Shown here: positions 31,231 through 40,902 of the stretch, piece by piece
Position numbering within the stretch: the first letter of the stretch is position 1
Layout: every line of letters begins with the position of its first letter
NCBI RefSeq assembly: GCF_002783505.1
Contig: NZ_PFGL01000019.1
Span: 62,001-126,000 of the forward strand
Reading direction: 5' to 3'
Length of the DNA: 64,000 bases
DNA from: Shewanella sp. CG12_big_fil_rev_8_21_14_0_65_47_15
GTDB lineage: Bacteria; Pseudomonadota; Gammaproteobacteria; Enterobacterales; Shewanellaceae
Notes under the pieces: generated by a model
Told to the model about the DNA's origin: nothing
The model's database searches: none
Seen by the model: the letters and a program-made list of their open reading frames with translations, nothing else
Program-made: the position numbers and the translations under genes

Positions 31231-32511
31231 CTAAAACACGTATTGCAAACGGGCAGCAAAGGCATCGCCCACATCTTCATTGCCGACTAAGGCAATCGTG
31301 CCAGCGCCATCGACGGAAGAATGGATGTAGTTAGCCATCACTTTGATTTTTGGATTAAAGTAGTAAGACACGCCTAAGGTATAGGTCTGAGCTCGAGTGC
31401 CTTGGAACTCGGAGCTCGCATCCATGCTGGAGAAACGTGCCGCCAATTCCCATGCATCGGTTACGCCCTTAGGCTGGGAAAACACCGCGCTGCCCTTGGA
31501 ATAGCTGCGCTGTTCACCCGTTAAGAAATAACTCGCCTGCAGGTAGTACCCTTGATAACGCTCACCATCGAGCACTGACTGAGGATCTTGGGTCGTTAAA
31601 TTGCGCTGGGCGTATTCGCCCTGCAACAACAAGGCATTATGTTGGAATGCCAGCTCTAAACCCGCTTGATTTACATCATCAATGGCCGCAGTTTCCCCAC
31701 CCGCGACATAGTTAATCAGCCGAGTATTGGTCTCGCGCAGTTCGCCGCGGGCAAAGCTGGCAGACAAGTCATCGCCGCCCATTTGACGCGCCGAGTACCA
31801 CAAGCCTGCATGCAGCACTTGGCCCGGTTCTTTGGCCTGTGACCAAGTCACTCGCGAGCTAAGGGCATAGTTCAAATCATCGGGTTCATCTTTGCCATCG
31901 CTTCCAAAGGCATCGTTTTTATAAACACCCAAGGCGTAACGTAAACCTGTGCTGGGGAAATATTGATAGGCAGAAACACCCCAGCGGAAGTACGGCGACA
32001 TAGTATCGGCAAGGCTAGAACGTTCGATCAGCGCAATGTGCTTACTGCTAGTGAGCGCATCGAGGCTGATGTCTTCACGCAACTTACCAAATTGCAGTTT
32101 AGGGCCATTCTCAAAACCCGAATAACGCATCCGAGCCATGACGATTTCAGCAGTATTTTCAGCAAATTCGAGCAACAGCTTGTAATCCCAATCCTGTAAT
32201 TCACCTTCAACAAAGGTACGTACTCGGCGTGGGAAAATATCCTGCGCGCTACTGCCATTATGTTCGGCGTTATAGGCACCATTGAAGAGGTTGTAATCGA
32301 GTTGAATGCGGCCACCGATCTCAAAGGCTGGCGCGCTAGGCTCAGATGAAGTCGCAGTGGTATTCGCTGCCTGCCGTTGTTTTAGCTGGTTAACTTCTTG
32401 AGTCAATTGGGTAAGTTGTGCTTGAAGCTCTTGTGGCGTTAAGTCTTGCGCATGCGCAAAACCAGTAAAAGCCACAGCGGTTGCCGCGGCAAGTAAGGTC
32501 AATTTAGGCAT
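31231..32511 (-). CDS. Outer membrane porin, phosphate-selective O/P-like family
   Basis: This is a 426-residue outer membrane beta-barrel. A signal peptide (about 1-22, ending GFAHA) is followed by a coiled-coil segment rich in Gln and Leu (about 25-50), then a barrel starting FEIGGRIQLDYNLF. The C-terminus ends LQYVF, with the terminal Phe needed for outer membrane insertion. It is first in the tricarboxylate operon, 12 bases before tctC, so it probably admits the carboxylate rather than phosphate. The ATG at 32511 is preferred because GGAGG ends five bases upstream; the TTG before it is too close. Confidence 0.88.
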   Translation of the reverse strand: MPKLTLLAAATAVAFTGFAHAQDLTPQELQAQLTQLTQEVNQLKQRQAANTTATSSEPSAPAFEIGGRIQLDYNLFNGAYNAEHNGSSAQDIFPRRVRTFVEGELQDWDYKLLLEFAENTAEIVMARMRYSGFENGPKLQFGKLREDISLDALTSSKHIALIERSSLADTMSPYFRWGVSAYQYFPSTGLRYALGVYKNDAFGSDGKDEPDDLNYALSSRVTWSQAKEPGQVLHAGLWYSARQMGGDDLSASFARGELRETNTRLINYVAGGETAAIDDVNQAGLELAFQHNALLLQGEYAQRNLTTQDPQSVLDGERYQGYYLQASYFLTGEQRSYSKGSAVFSQPKGVTDAWELAARFSSMDASSEFQGTRAQTYTLGVSYYFNPKIKVMANYIHSSVDGAGTIALVGNEDVGDAFAARLQYVF

Positions 32512-32536
32512 CAATGCCTCCTGTATTGCAGTCTGT

Positions 32537-32553
32537 CATTCCCAATGGGAATG
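32537..32553. promoter_or_regulatory. 17-bp palindrome in the porin leader
   Basis: CATTCCCA-A-TGGGAATG is perfect over 8-bp arms and lies 26 bases upstream of the porin start. It could be an operator or an mRNA hairpin close to the ribosome-binding site. Confidence 0.4.
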
Positions 32554-32690
32554 CCTGTGTTATTTGAGTTGTGTCAGGTCTGTACGGACTACTTCCTCGC
32601 CCAGAGGGTGCAATGTATCGTTAACATTTCGTCAAAGATATTTAACGCACTTAATCTTCATTAAGGGACTTAAGGTGACTAAAAATCATA

Positions 32691-32713
32691 AAGTTCATGA
32701 ACAAAATGAACTT
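32691..32713. promoter_or_regulatory. Inverted repeat upstream of the porin-tct operon, possible regulator site
   Basis: AAGTTCAT and ATGAACTT are perfect 8-bp arms with a 7-base spacer GAACAAA, about 180 bases upstream of the porin start. It is a candidate binding site for the CitB-type regulator at the end of the operon. Confidence 0.45.
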
Positions 32714-32881
32714 AACTCAAGGGAAACGGCTTGAAGTGCACAAAACAGGTAAAAATGAGAGGTAACTCAATGAAAATATGACAGGAATATTAGCGAGCGC
32801 TGAATGTTAACAGATGAGTGAAATAGCATAAAAAGAGGCTGAATTTGCCCTTAAGAGGTAGAACCAAGCTAGAAGCCATTC

Positions 32882-32908
32882 ATAAAAACAAAGCGCCGTT
32901 AAGCGCTT
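32882..32908 (-). terminator. Terminator of the bactofilin-like gene
   Basis: On the minus strand AAGCGC-TTAACG-GCGCTT is followed by TGTTTTTATG. Confidence 0.8.
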
Positions 32909-33026
32909 CGGAGGGAACTTGGACCAATACTTGAAGCGGAACCTGAGTTGGATTGGGCCGAGCTTATCACCTAGAAATTAAAGATTAGAACTTAGATATA
33001 AGCACTTAAATATAAGTGCTTAGCAA

Positions 33027-33827
33027 TCAGAGCTTATTGCCTGCACTCTCGCTGGTGGGCGCGGTGCCATTATCACCCTGCGCCATCTGTGCATGGCCTT
33101 GTTCCATTTGCTGTAAATCTTCCATCGCCGAATCCTGCGATAAAGCCAGCGGATCGGGATCTGCGGATAACGCCGCCATATTGTCGGCATTCGCGGTATC
33201 TGGCGCAGTCGTTTGTTCTGTCAGTAATGGAGCAGCATCTAACCCCTGAGCCACGGGAGACACTTCAGTGTTGAGCGGGCTATCACTCACATTCGGTAAC
33301 CAGTCACGCAATTGCTCGGGTCCAAAACTAAAGCCCAAGGCGATGACGACCGTTGCCGCAGCAGCATACAGCCAAGGACGAATCGCACGATTACCGCCGC
33401 TTATAGAACCACTTTCATTGGCATATAAATGCGCATCCGAGCGTTGAGTCGGTGGCGCTATCGCTTTTAATATGTCTGGCAAGGCATCCAGCTCAGGGCC
33501 TTTAATACGCTGACCAATAAACTGGCCGCCTTCATAAATTTCCATCTGATGGCTGGCAACTTCACCTTCAACCACACCAGAACTGGTAATAATCAACTTA
33601 TTACAACAGACTCGACCACTAAATACACCGCAAACCCGCAACTCATCACAGCTGACTTCACCGGAGATCTCGCCACCAAGCTCGATCTTAATTTGCCCCG
33701 CAGAACCAATCTTACCCTGCAATTTACCCGCAATTAATGCCGAGTTATCTAACTGAATATCGCCCTCAATTGAGGTTTGCGCACTGATAAAAGTAATGCC
33801 ATTGCCTTTGCTAGCCATTGGATTCAT
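33027..33827 (-). CDS. Bactofilin-like (polymer-forming) protein with membrane segment
   Basis: The N-terminal part (about 10-110) has the right-handed beta-helix repeat pattern of bactofilins: ISAQTSIEGDIQLDNSALIAGKLQGKI, then successive GGEISGEV, GVFSGRV and GVVEGEV units about 18-20 residues apart. A membrane segment follows at about 148-167 and then an acidic Ala/Asp/Gln-rich tail to residue 266. Bactofilins form cytoskeletal filaments involved in cell shape or envelope sites. The added transmembrane segment and long polar tail are unusual for small bactofilins, and the role here is unknown. ATGs at 33827 and 33818 are both possible starts. It is a single-gene unit. Confidence 0.8.
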   Translation of the reverse strand: MNPMASKGNGITFISAQTSIEGDIQLDNSALIAGKLQGKIGSAGQIKIELGGEISGEVSCDELRVCGVFSGRVCCNKLIITSSGVVEGEVASHQMEIYEGGQFIGQRIKGPELDALPDILKAIAPPTQRSDAHLYANESGSISGGNRAIRPWLYAAAATVVIALGFSFGPEQLRDWLPNVSDSPLNTEVSPVAQGLDAAPLLTEQTTAPDTANADNMAALSADPDPLALSQDSAMEDLQQMEQGHAQMAQGDNGTAPTSESAGNKL

Positions 33828-34004
33828 TCCATATCATTATTTTTGTGACAAAGATGTTAAGGTAAAATGCCCCGAGAATAAAGCACTGGTTTCGTTTAGT
33901 ATTTGACCTAAGCCTCAGAGCGGGATTTAAGTCACGCCAGCGACTATGTTACCCTGAGCACCTTACAATATGGCTTCTGAGTACCTGAGTACCTGAGTAA
34001 GAGT

Positions 34005-35303
34005 ATGAGTGGCAAAGACGAGCGCTTAATCAAAGCTAAAGCGCACACTGACTGCAGCAAACACCTAAAACAACCGCCAACGAGACCCCGAATGGCTCAT
34101 TCAAACTCCGCTAGCTCGCAATCGATAACGCCAATGATGACGCCACTGGAAGTGTATCGCGCCAAAGTGAGCGAAAATCTGCTTGACGATCCGGCGCAGC
34201 AACAGGCGGTGTTGGCGCTCGATATGTTATTTAAACAGTTGATGCCACAACCCTATTCAGCACGCCTGTCCCATTCACAATCCATCAAAGGGTTGTATCT
34301 GTGGGGCGATGTCGGTCGGGGCAAAACCTTTCTGATGGATTTATTCTTCGATTGTTTACCGAGTGAAGGTAAGTTAAGGCTGCATTTCCATCGCTTTATG
34401 GCGCGGATCCACCAAGCATTGCGGGAACATTCGGGGCAACGAAATCCCTTAAAACTGATTGCGAACAATCTTGCAAAGGAATGTAAGGTGCTGTGTTTCG
34501 ATGAGTTTTTTGTCTCTGACATTGGTGATGCCATGATACTTGCAGGCCTATTTGAACAACTATTCGAACAAGGTGTAGTACTCGTCGCCACTTCAAATAT
34601 TCCCATCGACCGCCTATATGAAAATGGGCTGGCTAGACACAAGTTTTTGCCCTGTATCGCACTGCTACAAAAGCACACGCAAATGCTGCACCTCAATGGT
34701 AGTCAAGATCATAGAATGCACACTTTGGCTGATGGGGTGTCAGAGGAGGCATTGGCCTCAACGTCGCAAAATATAGCCCCTATAGACGTACTTGATTTCG
34801 ACAGTATATTCAATAAATTAACCCCAAATGCTCCCAGTATAGGACAGAGCCATATTCGCATCTGTCAGCGTAACATCCCCATTATCCGTGCGACTCTTAA
34901 CACTCAACAGCCGTCGGTCGCTTGGTTTGATTTTAATGCCCTGTGTGATGGCCCCAGATCCCAATTGGACTATATAGAAATTGCCAGCAAATTTAATATC
35001 TTAATGCTAAGCAATGTGCCCAGACTCGGCGGTGAAGTGAAAGGTTGGATCCGCGCCCGCGGCACCGAGGATGGCACGGGTGAAAACCAAGCGGAAACCA
35101 CGGGTGAGCGTAAACTCTCCTATGCCGCCAATGACGATCCTGCACGGCGTTTTATCAGCCTTATCGATGAGTTATACGATCAGAACGTAATCCTATATTT
35201 AAGTTGTGAGGTGCCACTTAAGGAACTCTATCAAGGCGGCGCCCTTAGCTTTGAGTTTCGCCGTACCTATAGTCGTTTAATTGAAATGAGCCGCAGCGCC
35301 TAA
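34005..35303 (+). CDS. ZapE/AFG1-family ATPase
   Basis: This is a P-loop ATPase of the AFG1/ZapE group, which in E. coli acts at the Z-ring under stress. It has Walker A WGDVGRGKT near residue 103, LHFHRFM near 127, Walker B VLCFDEFFVSD near 165, sensor VATSNIP near 197 and the diagnostic VAWFDFNALCDGPRSQ near 304. The 432 residues exceed the usual 370 or so because of a polar N-terminal extension. In-frame ATGs at 34092 and 34134 would give more typical lengths. The start is preceded by repeats of GAGTACCT. It may be a second paralogue, so I leave the symbol empty. Confidence 0.85.
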   Translation: MSGKDERLIKAKAHTDCSKHLKQPPTRPRMAHSNSASSQSITPMMTPLEVYRAKVSENLLDDPAQQQAVLALDMLFKQLMPQPYSARLSHSQSIKGLYLWGDVGRGKTFLMDLFFDCLPSEGKLRLHFHRFMARIHQALREHSGQRNPLKLIANNLAKECKVLCFDEFFVSDIGDAMILAGLFEQLFEQGVVLVATSNIPIDRLYENGLARHKFLPCIALLQKHTQMLHLNGSQDHRMHTLADGVSEEALASTSQNIAPIDVLDFDSIFNKLTPNAPSIGQSHIRICQRNIPIIRATLNTQQPSVAWFDFNALCDGPRSQLDYIEIASKFNILMLSNVPRLGGEVKGWIRARGTEDGTGENQAETTGERKLSYAANDDPARRFISLIDELYDQNVILYLSCEVPLKELYQGGALSFEFRRTYSRLIEMSRSA

Positions 35304-35389
35304 CATTTTGGTCGTTAACGCCCTGAGAATAGCCTAGTCAAATTCAGCAATAGGAATAGGAGGCCTTAATTGCTTTGGACCAAAAGCTC

Positions 35390-35680
35390 TTAACGACTAT
35401 GCCCTAAATAATCTGGATTACCGGCCAGAAAACTCAGATCATTAAATTCTGGCAATTCACATTGAGCCGTATTTTCAAGCTTAGTGACATGCTGAAATTC
35501 GAGAGTTAAAAAGACGCGGATATAACAATTGAGTCCATTTGACTCGTGTCGATAATAGGCGGCAAAAGAATTGGGCCGTCCATGCAGATGATATAAATCA
35601 ACTAAGTTTTTTTGCAATTTGATTAGCTGATAATCAGTGAGTAACGCATCGCCAAGATTTATTGAAACCCAATTTTCCAT
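35390..35680 (-). CDS. Small conserved-looking hypothetical protein
   Basis: This is a 96-residue soluble protein without recognisable motif. It has an ordered pattern of hydrophobic residues (ALLTDYQLIKLQKNLVDLYHLHG, then YIRVFLTLEFQHVTKL) suggesting a small alpha/beta fold. GTAGGG lies nine bases before the ATG. It is separated from the diguanylate cyclase by 65 bases on the same strand. Function is unknown. Confidence 0.6.
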   Translation of the reverse strand: MENWVSINLGDALLTDYQLIKLQKNLVDLYHLHGRPNSFAAYYRHESNGLNCYIRVFLTLEFQHVTKLENTAQCELPEFNDLSFLAGNPDYLGHSR

Positions 35681-35744
35681 TTTTATTACCCTACTAGGAT
35701 AAGCAGCGATGCCAAATCCCTTCTATAGCTAAAGCAAAATCCCC

Positions 35745-36716
35745 CTAGAACTTATCACCATGGTGGGTCGCTTTATCCTGATACATGGCTTTATCGGCGG
35801 AATCAAACAATTCTTCTAAGCTAATATCTGCATCCGGAGCCCAATGGGCAACACCAATACTGGTGGCAATTTTATGTTGCTGTGGATGTCGTTGATTGTA
35901 TTGTTCAAGTAATAATTTAAAACGATTTATAGCGAGGTTAACCGTCTCCCTGTGTACAAAACTTAACAGCACCACAAATTCATCACCGCCGAGGCGTGCG
36001 ATCACATCCGATTCCCTAAAGGCCGACATCAAAATATGGGCAAAATCATATAGCACTTGATCCCCCCTAAGGTGGCCAAAGTTGTCGTTCACTTCCTTAA
36101 AAAAGTCTAGATCGAAAAATACCAAGGCAGCTTCGGCATTAGTGCGACGACAACTGGCTAAGGCTTGATGTGCCAGCAATTCAAAACCACGACGATTAGA
36201 AATCGCCGTGAGTGGGTCTAAGGTATTTTGGGCAATGGAGAGCAACTCAGCCTCTACCATTTGGCCTAAATCCGTTAAGGTCTCAATATCTTCATCACTA
36301 AACCTACGCGGCTCAGTACCGATTAGGCACAGGGTTCCGACCCGAAATTGGCCATGAATAGTTAAGGGATAACCTGCGTAAAAGCGAATACGGGGAGGCT
36401 GAACAACGAGGGGGTTATCACTAAAGCGTGTATCCTTTAGGGTGTCATTAACAATAAAAATTTCTTCATGATTGATGGCATGGGCGCAGAAAGAAATATC
36501 CCTAGAGGTTTCAGTTACTTCTAATCCTTGGCGAGACTTAAACCATTGACGATTTGCATCGACAAGGGTAACGACACAATAGGGCAACGAAAAAATTCGC
36601 CGAGTGAGCCGAGTAATACGATCGAAACGTTCTTCGGCATCGGTATCTAACACATTGAGTGAACGTAATGTGGCTAAACGTTGTAGCTCATTCTCAGGAA
36701 TTGGCGGTAATTGCAT
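35745..36716 (-). CDS. GAF-GGDEF diguanylate cyclase
   Basis: This enzyme makes the second messenger c-di-GMP from GTP. It is 323 residues. An N-terminal GAF domain (about 20-155) includes SFCAHAINHEEIFIVND and RFYAGYPL, typical of GAF-GGDEF proteins. The GGDEF domain (about 165-320) has DLDFFKEVNDNFGH and an intact RLGGDEF active site near 245. RESD precedes GGDEF by five residues, which is the RxxD inhibitory site, so product inhibition is likely. No membrane segment or EAL domain is present. GAGAG precedes the ATG. Confidence 0.94.
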   Translation of the reverse strand: MQLPPIPENELQRLATLRSLNVLDTDAEERFDRITRLTRRIFSLPYCVVTLVDANRQWFKSRQGLEVTETSRDISFCAHAINHEEIFIVNDTLKDTRFSDNPLVVQPPRIRFYAGYPLTIHGQFRVGTLCLIGTEPRRFSDEDIETLTDLGQMVEAELLSIAQNTLDPLTAISNRRGFELLAHQALASCRRTNAEAALVFFDLDFFKEVNDNFGHLRGDQVLYDFAHILMSAFRESDVIARLGGDEFVVLLSFVHRETVNLAINRFKLLLEQYNQRHPQQHKIATSIGVAHWAPDADISLEELFDSADKAMYQDKATHHGDKF

Positions 36717-36843
36717 GGCGCTCTCTACTTGCTGCCCTTATTAAACTTTAGACCAAGTTAATCGGAACGTCCTGTAGATGAGCGCCATCATTTTAATGGA
36801 AATAATCTTGCCCGAAGCACAAATTAGGGAAATAAAGGCAATG

Positions 36844-39705
36844 CTAATCGAGCACGGTTCGATAAATGCTGAGCACCCGCTCGGCATGTTCAGCCACCTC
36901 AATATAAGGCAGTTGCCCTGGCTTTTGCTGCAATGTAAGCCGATGATTTTCATCCCTTAACCAACAATAACTCTGGGTTAAATACTGGGCGCTCATCATA
37001 GGCAAAAGCTCAAGCTCGGCCAATACACCAAAAATACGCACATTGTCGGACCAAATCGACAACTCGGGATATTCATGGGCATTGGCCAGCACTAGATATT
37101 GGGCAATAAATTCAATATCGGCGATGCCACCTGGGCTCTGTTTTAAATCGAATATCCCCTCACCGGCCTTAAGCAAGTGATCGCGCATCTTCTGGCGCAT
37201 CTCGCGCACCGCTTTTTTAAGTTCATCTTTATCCCGCGGTTTTTCCAGCACCGAGGCTCGGATACGACTGAATTTCACCGCCAGACTGTTATCACCAAAT
37301 ACAAAACGTGAACGTACTAAGGCTTGATGCTCCCAAGTCCAAGCTTCATCGGCTTGGTATTCGCCAAAACGGGTGATTTCACTCACCATCAACCCCGATG
37401 TCCCCGACGGACGCAATCGCATGTCCACCTCATACAACTCGCCCGACGTAGTACGAGTCGAAAATAAATGCAAAATCCGCTGCGCCAGTTTCAGATAAAA
37501 ATGCCCGACCTCAATGGGCCTGTCGCCATTCGTCAAGCTGTTGGCCATGCTAGCATGTGCCTCATACAGAAACACCAGATCCAGATCCGATCCATAGCCC
37601 AGTTCGATACCCCCTAACTTGCCATAACCAATGACGGCAAAACCAGTATCATTACCCTCAAGGTAAGTGGGAACACCGTGACGCTGGGCCACCTGTTGCC
37701 ATGCCTGCATCACCACTTGCTCGATAATGGCCTCGGCTAAAAAGGTTAAGTGATCGCTCACCTGCATCACAGGGAGAACCCCAGTCACATCGGCGGCGGC
37801 AATCTTAAGCTGTTGTGATAATTTAAATTGGCGCAGCGCTTCCATCTGCTGCTCCATATCATCCTCAGGCACGCGCAGCAAATACTGGCGCAGCTCGCTG
37901 GGGTAATCATCGAGCGAGGTCGTATCATATAAGTGCGCAGGATCGATAAGTTCATCGAGCAACATGGGAAACTTAGCCAATTGCGCGGCAATCCAAGGGC
38001 TGGCACAGCATAGGCTCACCAACTGTTGGCGCGCACCGGGGTTTTCACATAGCAATTCAAGGTAAGTGGTACGCGTTAAAATCTGCTCCAATACCTTAGA
38101 CACGGGTTCAAAGGCCGCCGACGGACTCGGTTGATTGAGCAATTCTTCCAGCAATCTTGGCATTAACTTATCGAGGGTTTCCCGGCCACGGGGGCCGATG
38201 GAGCGCTTAGTCACAGTTTCACGCCAACGACTGAGCAAAGGCCATAACTGCGGATCGTCGATATGTTGCTCGGCGAGCAGGGCAATGGCGTGGTCATCCT
38301 GTTGCACGTTCCACAGCTGCGCCGTCCAATGCTCGGCTTTTTCTTCACCTTCTTCCCCGCCTACGGTCGCTTTAAAGTGACGATGAATTTTCGCCATCGC
38401 GGCCTCAATATGGGTTCTAAGGTCGGTTTCATTAGCCATATCGAGCACATAACACAATCGCGCCCAATCGAGCGGGTTATTCGGCAAGGTTTGAGTCTGT
38501 TTATCATCGATGGCCTGCAATAGGTTTTCGACCCGACGTAGCAGTAAATAGCTGTGTTTCAGTTCATCCACCGCCAAATACTCAAACTGTCCAAGACTGT
38601 AGAGAGTATCCATAGCGCCAAATAAACTCTGCTGGCGCAGGGCGGGCTCGCGGCCGCCACGGATCAGTTGAAAACTCTGCACCACGAACTCCACCTCACG
38701 AATACCGCCCGCACCGAGTTTAATATTGTCGGTCAATTGGCGACGGCGCACCTCTTGGGCGATAAGTTGTTTCATTTTTCGCAGGGATTCAATCGCCGAA
38801 AAATCGATATAGCGGCGATACACAAAGGGCCTGAGCATTGAATGCAATTCATCACTGAAGTGGCTCCAAGGTCCTAGCGCTCGCGCCTTGACCATGGCAT
38901 AACGCTCCCAATCTCGACCCTGTTCTTGGTAATAATCCTCAAGACCACTAAAACTCACCACCAGCGGGCCACTCTCACCATAGGGGCGCAGACGCATATC
39001 CACACGAAATACAAAGCCATCGACGCTAATTTGATCGAGCAGATTAACCAGCCTCTGCCCCATACGGATAAAAAACTGTTGATTATCAAGACTGCGACGG
39101 CCACCGACGGTTTCACCATGTTCGGGGAAGGTAAAAATCAAATCGATATCTGAGGAGAAATTAAGCTCACGGCCGCCCAATTTTCCCATACCTAAGACAA
39201 GCAATGGTTGTGGGTTGCCTTCTTTATCCATCGGCGTGCCATACTGAGTACACATATCCCTATAGAGCCAATCACGGGCGCAAATCACTAAGGCTTCGGC
39301 AAGCGCCGACAAATCGAGTAAGGATTCTTCTAAGCTGGCGTAATCTAAAAAGTCACGCCAGGCTAAGCGCACCATTTGGTAATTACGAAAGCGTCGCAGC
39401 ACAGATTTTGCCATGTCTTCGGATGTGACACTGGCCAGCTTGGCATGCAATTTTGCATCGAAGTATTGGCGTTCGACCAACCGCACATCACCAGCAAACA
39501 AGGATGCAATCCATTCGGGGTGACGGCTCAACTGCGCCGCCACATAATCACTGAGCCCAAGCACAGTTTTTAACTCTTGCTGCTGGCTGGGCGTCAGTTG
39601 CGAGAGTCCTTCGGACCACACTTCCTCTAACCGTTGCCAATGGCGCTCGGCCGTTTGAGTGATAAGAATAGACAATGACTTATTACTGTCTTTTTGCATG
39701 GTCAT
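36844..39705 (-). CDS. glnE: Bifunctional glutamine synthetase adenylyltransferase/adenylyl-removing enzyme
   Basis: This enzyme controls glutamine synthetase by adding or removing AMP. It is 953 residues; E. coli GlnE has 946. Two nucleotidyltransferase domains are visible: the N-terminal de-adenylylating one with [17 protein letters not shown] near residue 170, and the C-terminal adenylylating one with [17 protein letters not shown] near 695. Both have intact DxD metal ligands. The ATG at 39705 has AGGG seven bases upstream; the frame extends to a TTG at 39720. It is divergent from the yjf-type cluster, and an operator-like palindrome lies 27 bases upstream of its start. Confidence 0.96.
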   Translation of the reverse strand: MTMQKDSNKSLSILITQTAERHWQRLEEVWSEGLSQLTPSQQQELKTVLGLSDYVAAQLSRHPEWIASLFAGDVRLVERQYFDAKLHAKLASVTSEDMAKSVLRRFRNYQMVRLAWRDFLDYASLEESLLDLSALAEALVICARDWLYRDMCTQYGTPMDKEGNPQPLLVLGMGKLGGRELNFSSDIDLIFTFPEHGETVGGRRSLDNQQFFIRMGQRLVNLLDQISVDGFVFRVDMRLRPYGESGPLVVSFSGLEDYYQEQGRDWERYAMVKARALGPWSHFSDELHSMLRPFVYRRYIDFSAIESLRKMKQLIAQEVRRRQLTDNIKLGAGGIREVEFVVQSFQLIRGGREPALRQQSLFGAMDTLYSLGQFEYLAVDELKHSYLLLRRVENLLQAIDDKQTQTLPNNPLDWARLCYVLDMANETDLRTHIEAAMAKIHRHFKATVGGEEGEEKAEHWTAQLWNVQQDDHAIALLAEQHIDDPQLWPLLSRWRETVTKRSIGPRGRETLDKLMPRLLEELLNQPSPSAAFEPVSKVLEQILTRTTYLELLCENPGARQQLVSLCCASPWIAAQLAKFPMLLDELIDPAHLYDTTSLDDYPSELRQYLLRVPEDDMEQQMEALRQFKLSQQLKIAAADVTGVLPVMQVSDHLTFLAEAIIEQVVMQAWQQVAQRHGVPTYLEGNDTGFAVIGYGKLGGIELGYGSDLDLVFLYEAHASMANSLTNGDRPIEVGHFYLKLAQRILHLFSTRTTSGELYEVDMRLRPSGTSGLMVSEITRFGEYQADEAWTWEHQALVRSRFVFGDNSLAVKFSRIRASVLEKPRDKDELKKAVREMRQKMRDHLLKAGEGIFDLKQSPGGIADIEFIAQYLVLANAHEYPELSIWSDNVRIFGVLAELELLPMMSAQYLTQSYCWLRDENHRLTLQQKPGQLPYIEVAEHAERVLSIYRTVLD

Positions 39706-39731
39706 AATAATCCCTAACAAATTTAACTATC

Positions 39732-39744
39732 GACATATTATGTC
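39732..39744. promoter_or_regulatory. Palindromic operator GACATATTATGTC (site 1)
   Basis: This 13-bp palindrome (extended to CGACATATTATGTCG) lies between glnE and the lipoprotein gene. It overlaps a candidate -35 (TCGACA, 39730-39735) that is 17 bases from TATATA at 39753-39758. The same word flanks the promoter of the DUF2170-PspA operon. Confidence 0.65.
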
Positions 39745-39754
39745 GCAAATGGTA

Positions 39755-39859
39755 TATACCCAAACAACCTGAAGATGCAGGATGACAAAATACGAAAAGA
39801 CTTCCTTTTCTCCGTGGCATTTAAGGGTACTATAACCTGCACGGCAGGCATATTGGGTA
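39755..39859. repeat. Degenerate intergenic repeat with TATACCCAA/TTGGGTA ends
   Basis: The segment starts TATACCCAAACAACCTGAAGATGCAGG-like and ends CATATTGGGTA, with matching inner words GCAGG and CCTGC. It resembles the ERIC-like intergenic repeats of gammaproteobacteria. It sits between the candidate promoter and the lipoprotein gene. Confidence 0.4.
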
Positions 39860-39917
39860 AGTGGATTATTATTGTCCGCAAGTATTTGAGTTTTATTTCA
39901 ACACTTTTGGAGAAAAC

Positions 39918-40889
39918 ATGGCAGGAATGCTAATGCGTGTTCTCGCATCGATACTCTGTTTAGCCGTCATGCTATCACTCACGGGATGTGGCGATGATAG
40001 GCCGGCAAAAATCGAAAAGTATCAACAACTCACAGAGCAACGCCTCACCACATTGAGTACCATGCTTGATGATGGCCAACTACGTAACGCTAATCTACTA
40101 AAACAGTACAGCGCACTGTTAACACAGCAAAAACCCGATTTTGCGCCCCTTCTCGGTGAGTTAGCCAAGGATTCAGGCACCCAAGGGCCTATGTATTCCT
40201 CCCTAAAGCGTCGTTTAGCAGAGTCTAAAAATTCAGCAAACTTTGCCGATTTGGATCAACAGTTAGCCGAAGCCGAGAACCTCTATCAGGCCGCCGATCC
40301 CAGTTTGTACAACGATATGTTGTCTGATCCCGTGAACGTGGTCGCCGATATGTCCGACGGTAAGCTTGCCCGCGTGAATGCAATTAGCCGCGAAGCCGCC
40401 GCACTAGCCAATAGCGCCGAAGATTTTGGCCCCGGCAGTCAATTGGTCGGCAATCCGTCCTATGGTAGCTGGCAAACCGACTCGAGCGGCACTTCGTTTT
40501 GGGCCTGGTATGGCATGTATTCGATGTTTTCGAATGTTTTCAATCGACCAATTTATTACGACAGGTGGTCCGGCAATCGCGGCTATAGCTATTACAATGA
40601 TGTAGGCCGCTATCGCTATACTTCACCAAAACAAGCAAATGCCCAGGCTAAAACCTTCGAACAAACGAAAAAACGTTTCGACTCCCAGGGTAAACGCTTC
40701 GATAGCCCCTACGCTAAGCCGCGCACCGGAGCCACAGCACTCTCCCGTGAAAGCACCAGTGCGCCTAAGGCCAATACCACCAGTGCCAGTAAAAGTTCGA
40801 GCAGCAAGTTCCGTTCAAACTATTCTAAAGACAGCAGCTTTCGCAATTCCAGTAATCGCACGACCCGCAGTGTGCGCCGGGGCAAGTAA
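39918..40889 (+). CDS. Lipoprotein of the PspA/DUF350 cluster
   Basis: This 323-residue protein starts at the ATG at 39918, where GGAGA lies four bases upstream; the longer frame to 39861 has no site. A signal peptide ends LSLTGC, a lipobox, so the mature protein is probably a lipoprotein. A helical region (about 25-140) is followed by an aromatic, Gly/Tyr/Ser-rich middle (WAWYGMYSMFSNVF, then tyrosine-rich YYDRWSGNRGYSYYNDVGRYRY) and a basic Ser/Thr/Arg-rich tail ending RSVRRGK. It opens the DUF350-spermidine-synthase-like operon and has the position of an envelope partner such as E. coli YjfM. Function is unknown. Confidence 0.8.
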   Translation: MAGMLMRVLASILCLAVMLSLTGCGDDRPAKIEKYQQLTEQRLTTLSTMLDDGQLRNANLLKQYSALLTQQKPDFAPLLGELAKDSGTQGPMYSSLKRRLAESKNSANFADLDQQLAEAENLYQAADPSLYNDMLSDPVNVVADMSDGKLARVNAISREAAALANSAEDFGPGSQLVGNPSYGSWQTDSSGTSFWAWYGMYSMFSNVFNRPIYYDRWSGNRGYSYYNDVGRYRYTSPKQANAQAKTFEQTKKRFDSQGKRFDSPYAKPRTGATALSRESTSAPKANTTSASKSSSSKFRSNYSKDSSFRNSSNRTTRSVRRGK

Positions 40890-40902
40890 CTAAGGATTTC
40901 CA

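Larger units (their letters stand above)
32512..33026. other. Control region of the porin-tctCBA operon and 3' flank of the bactofilin gene
   Basis: This is a 515-base region without a gene. It contains the bactofilin terminator and two inverted repeats in front of the porin, listed separately. I found no clear sigma-70 or sigma-54 promoter. Confidence 0.5.

Noticed and set aside
34005-35303. Interpreting the ZapE/AFG1 ATPase as part of a defence or mobile module
   Set aside because: Its motifs match housekeeping ZapE/AFG1 proteins and its base composition and neighbours are ordinary.
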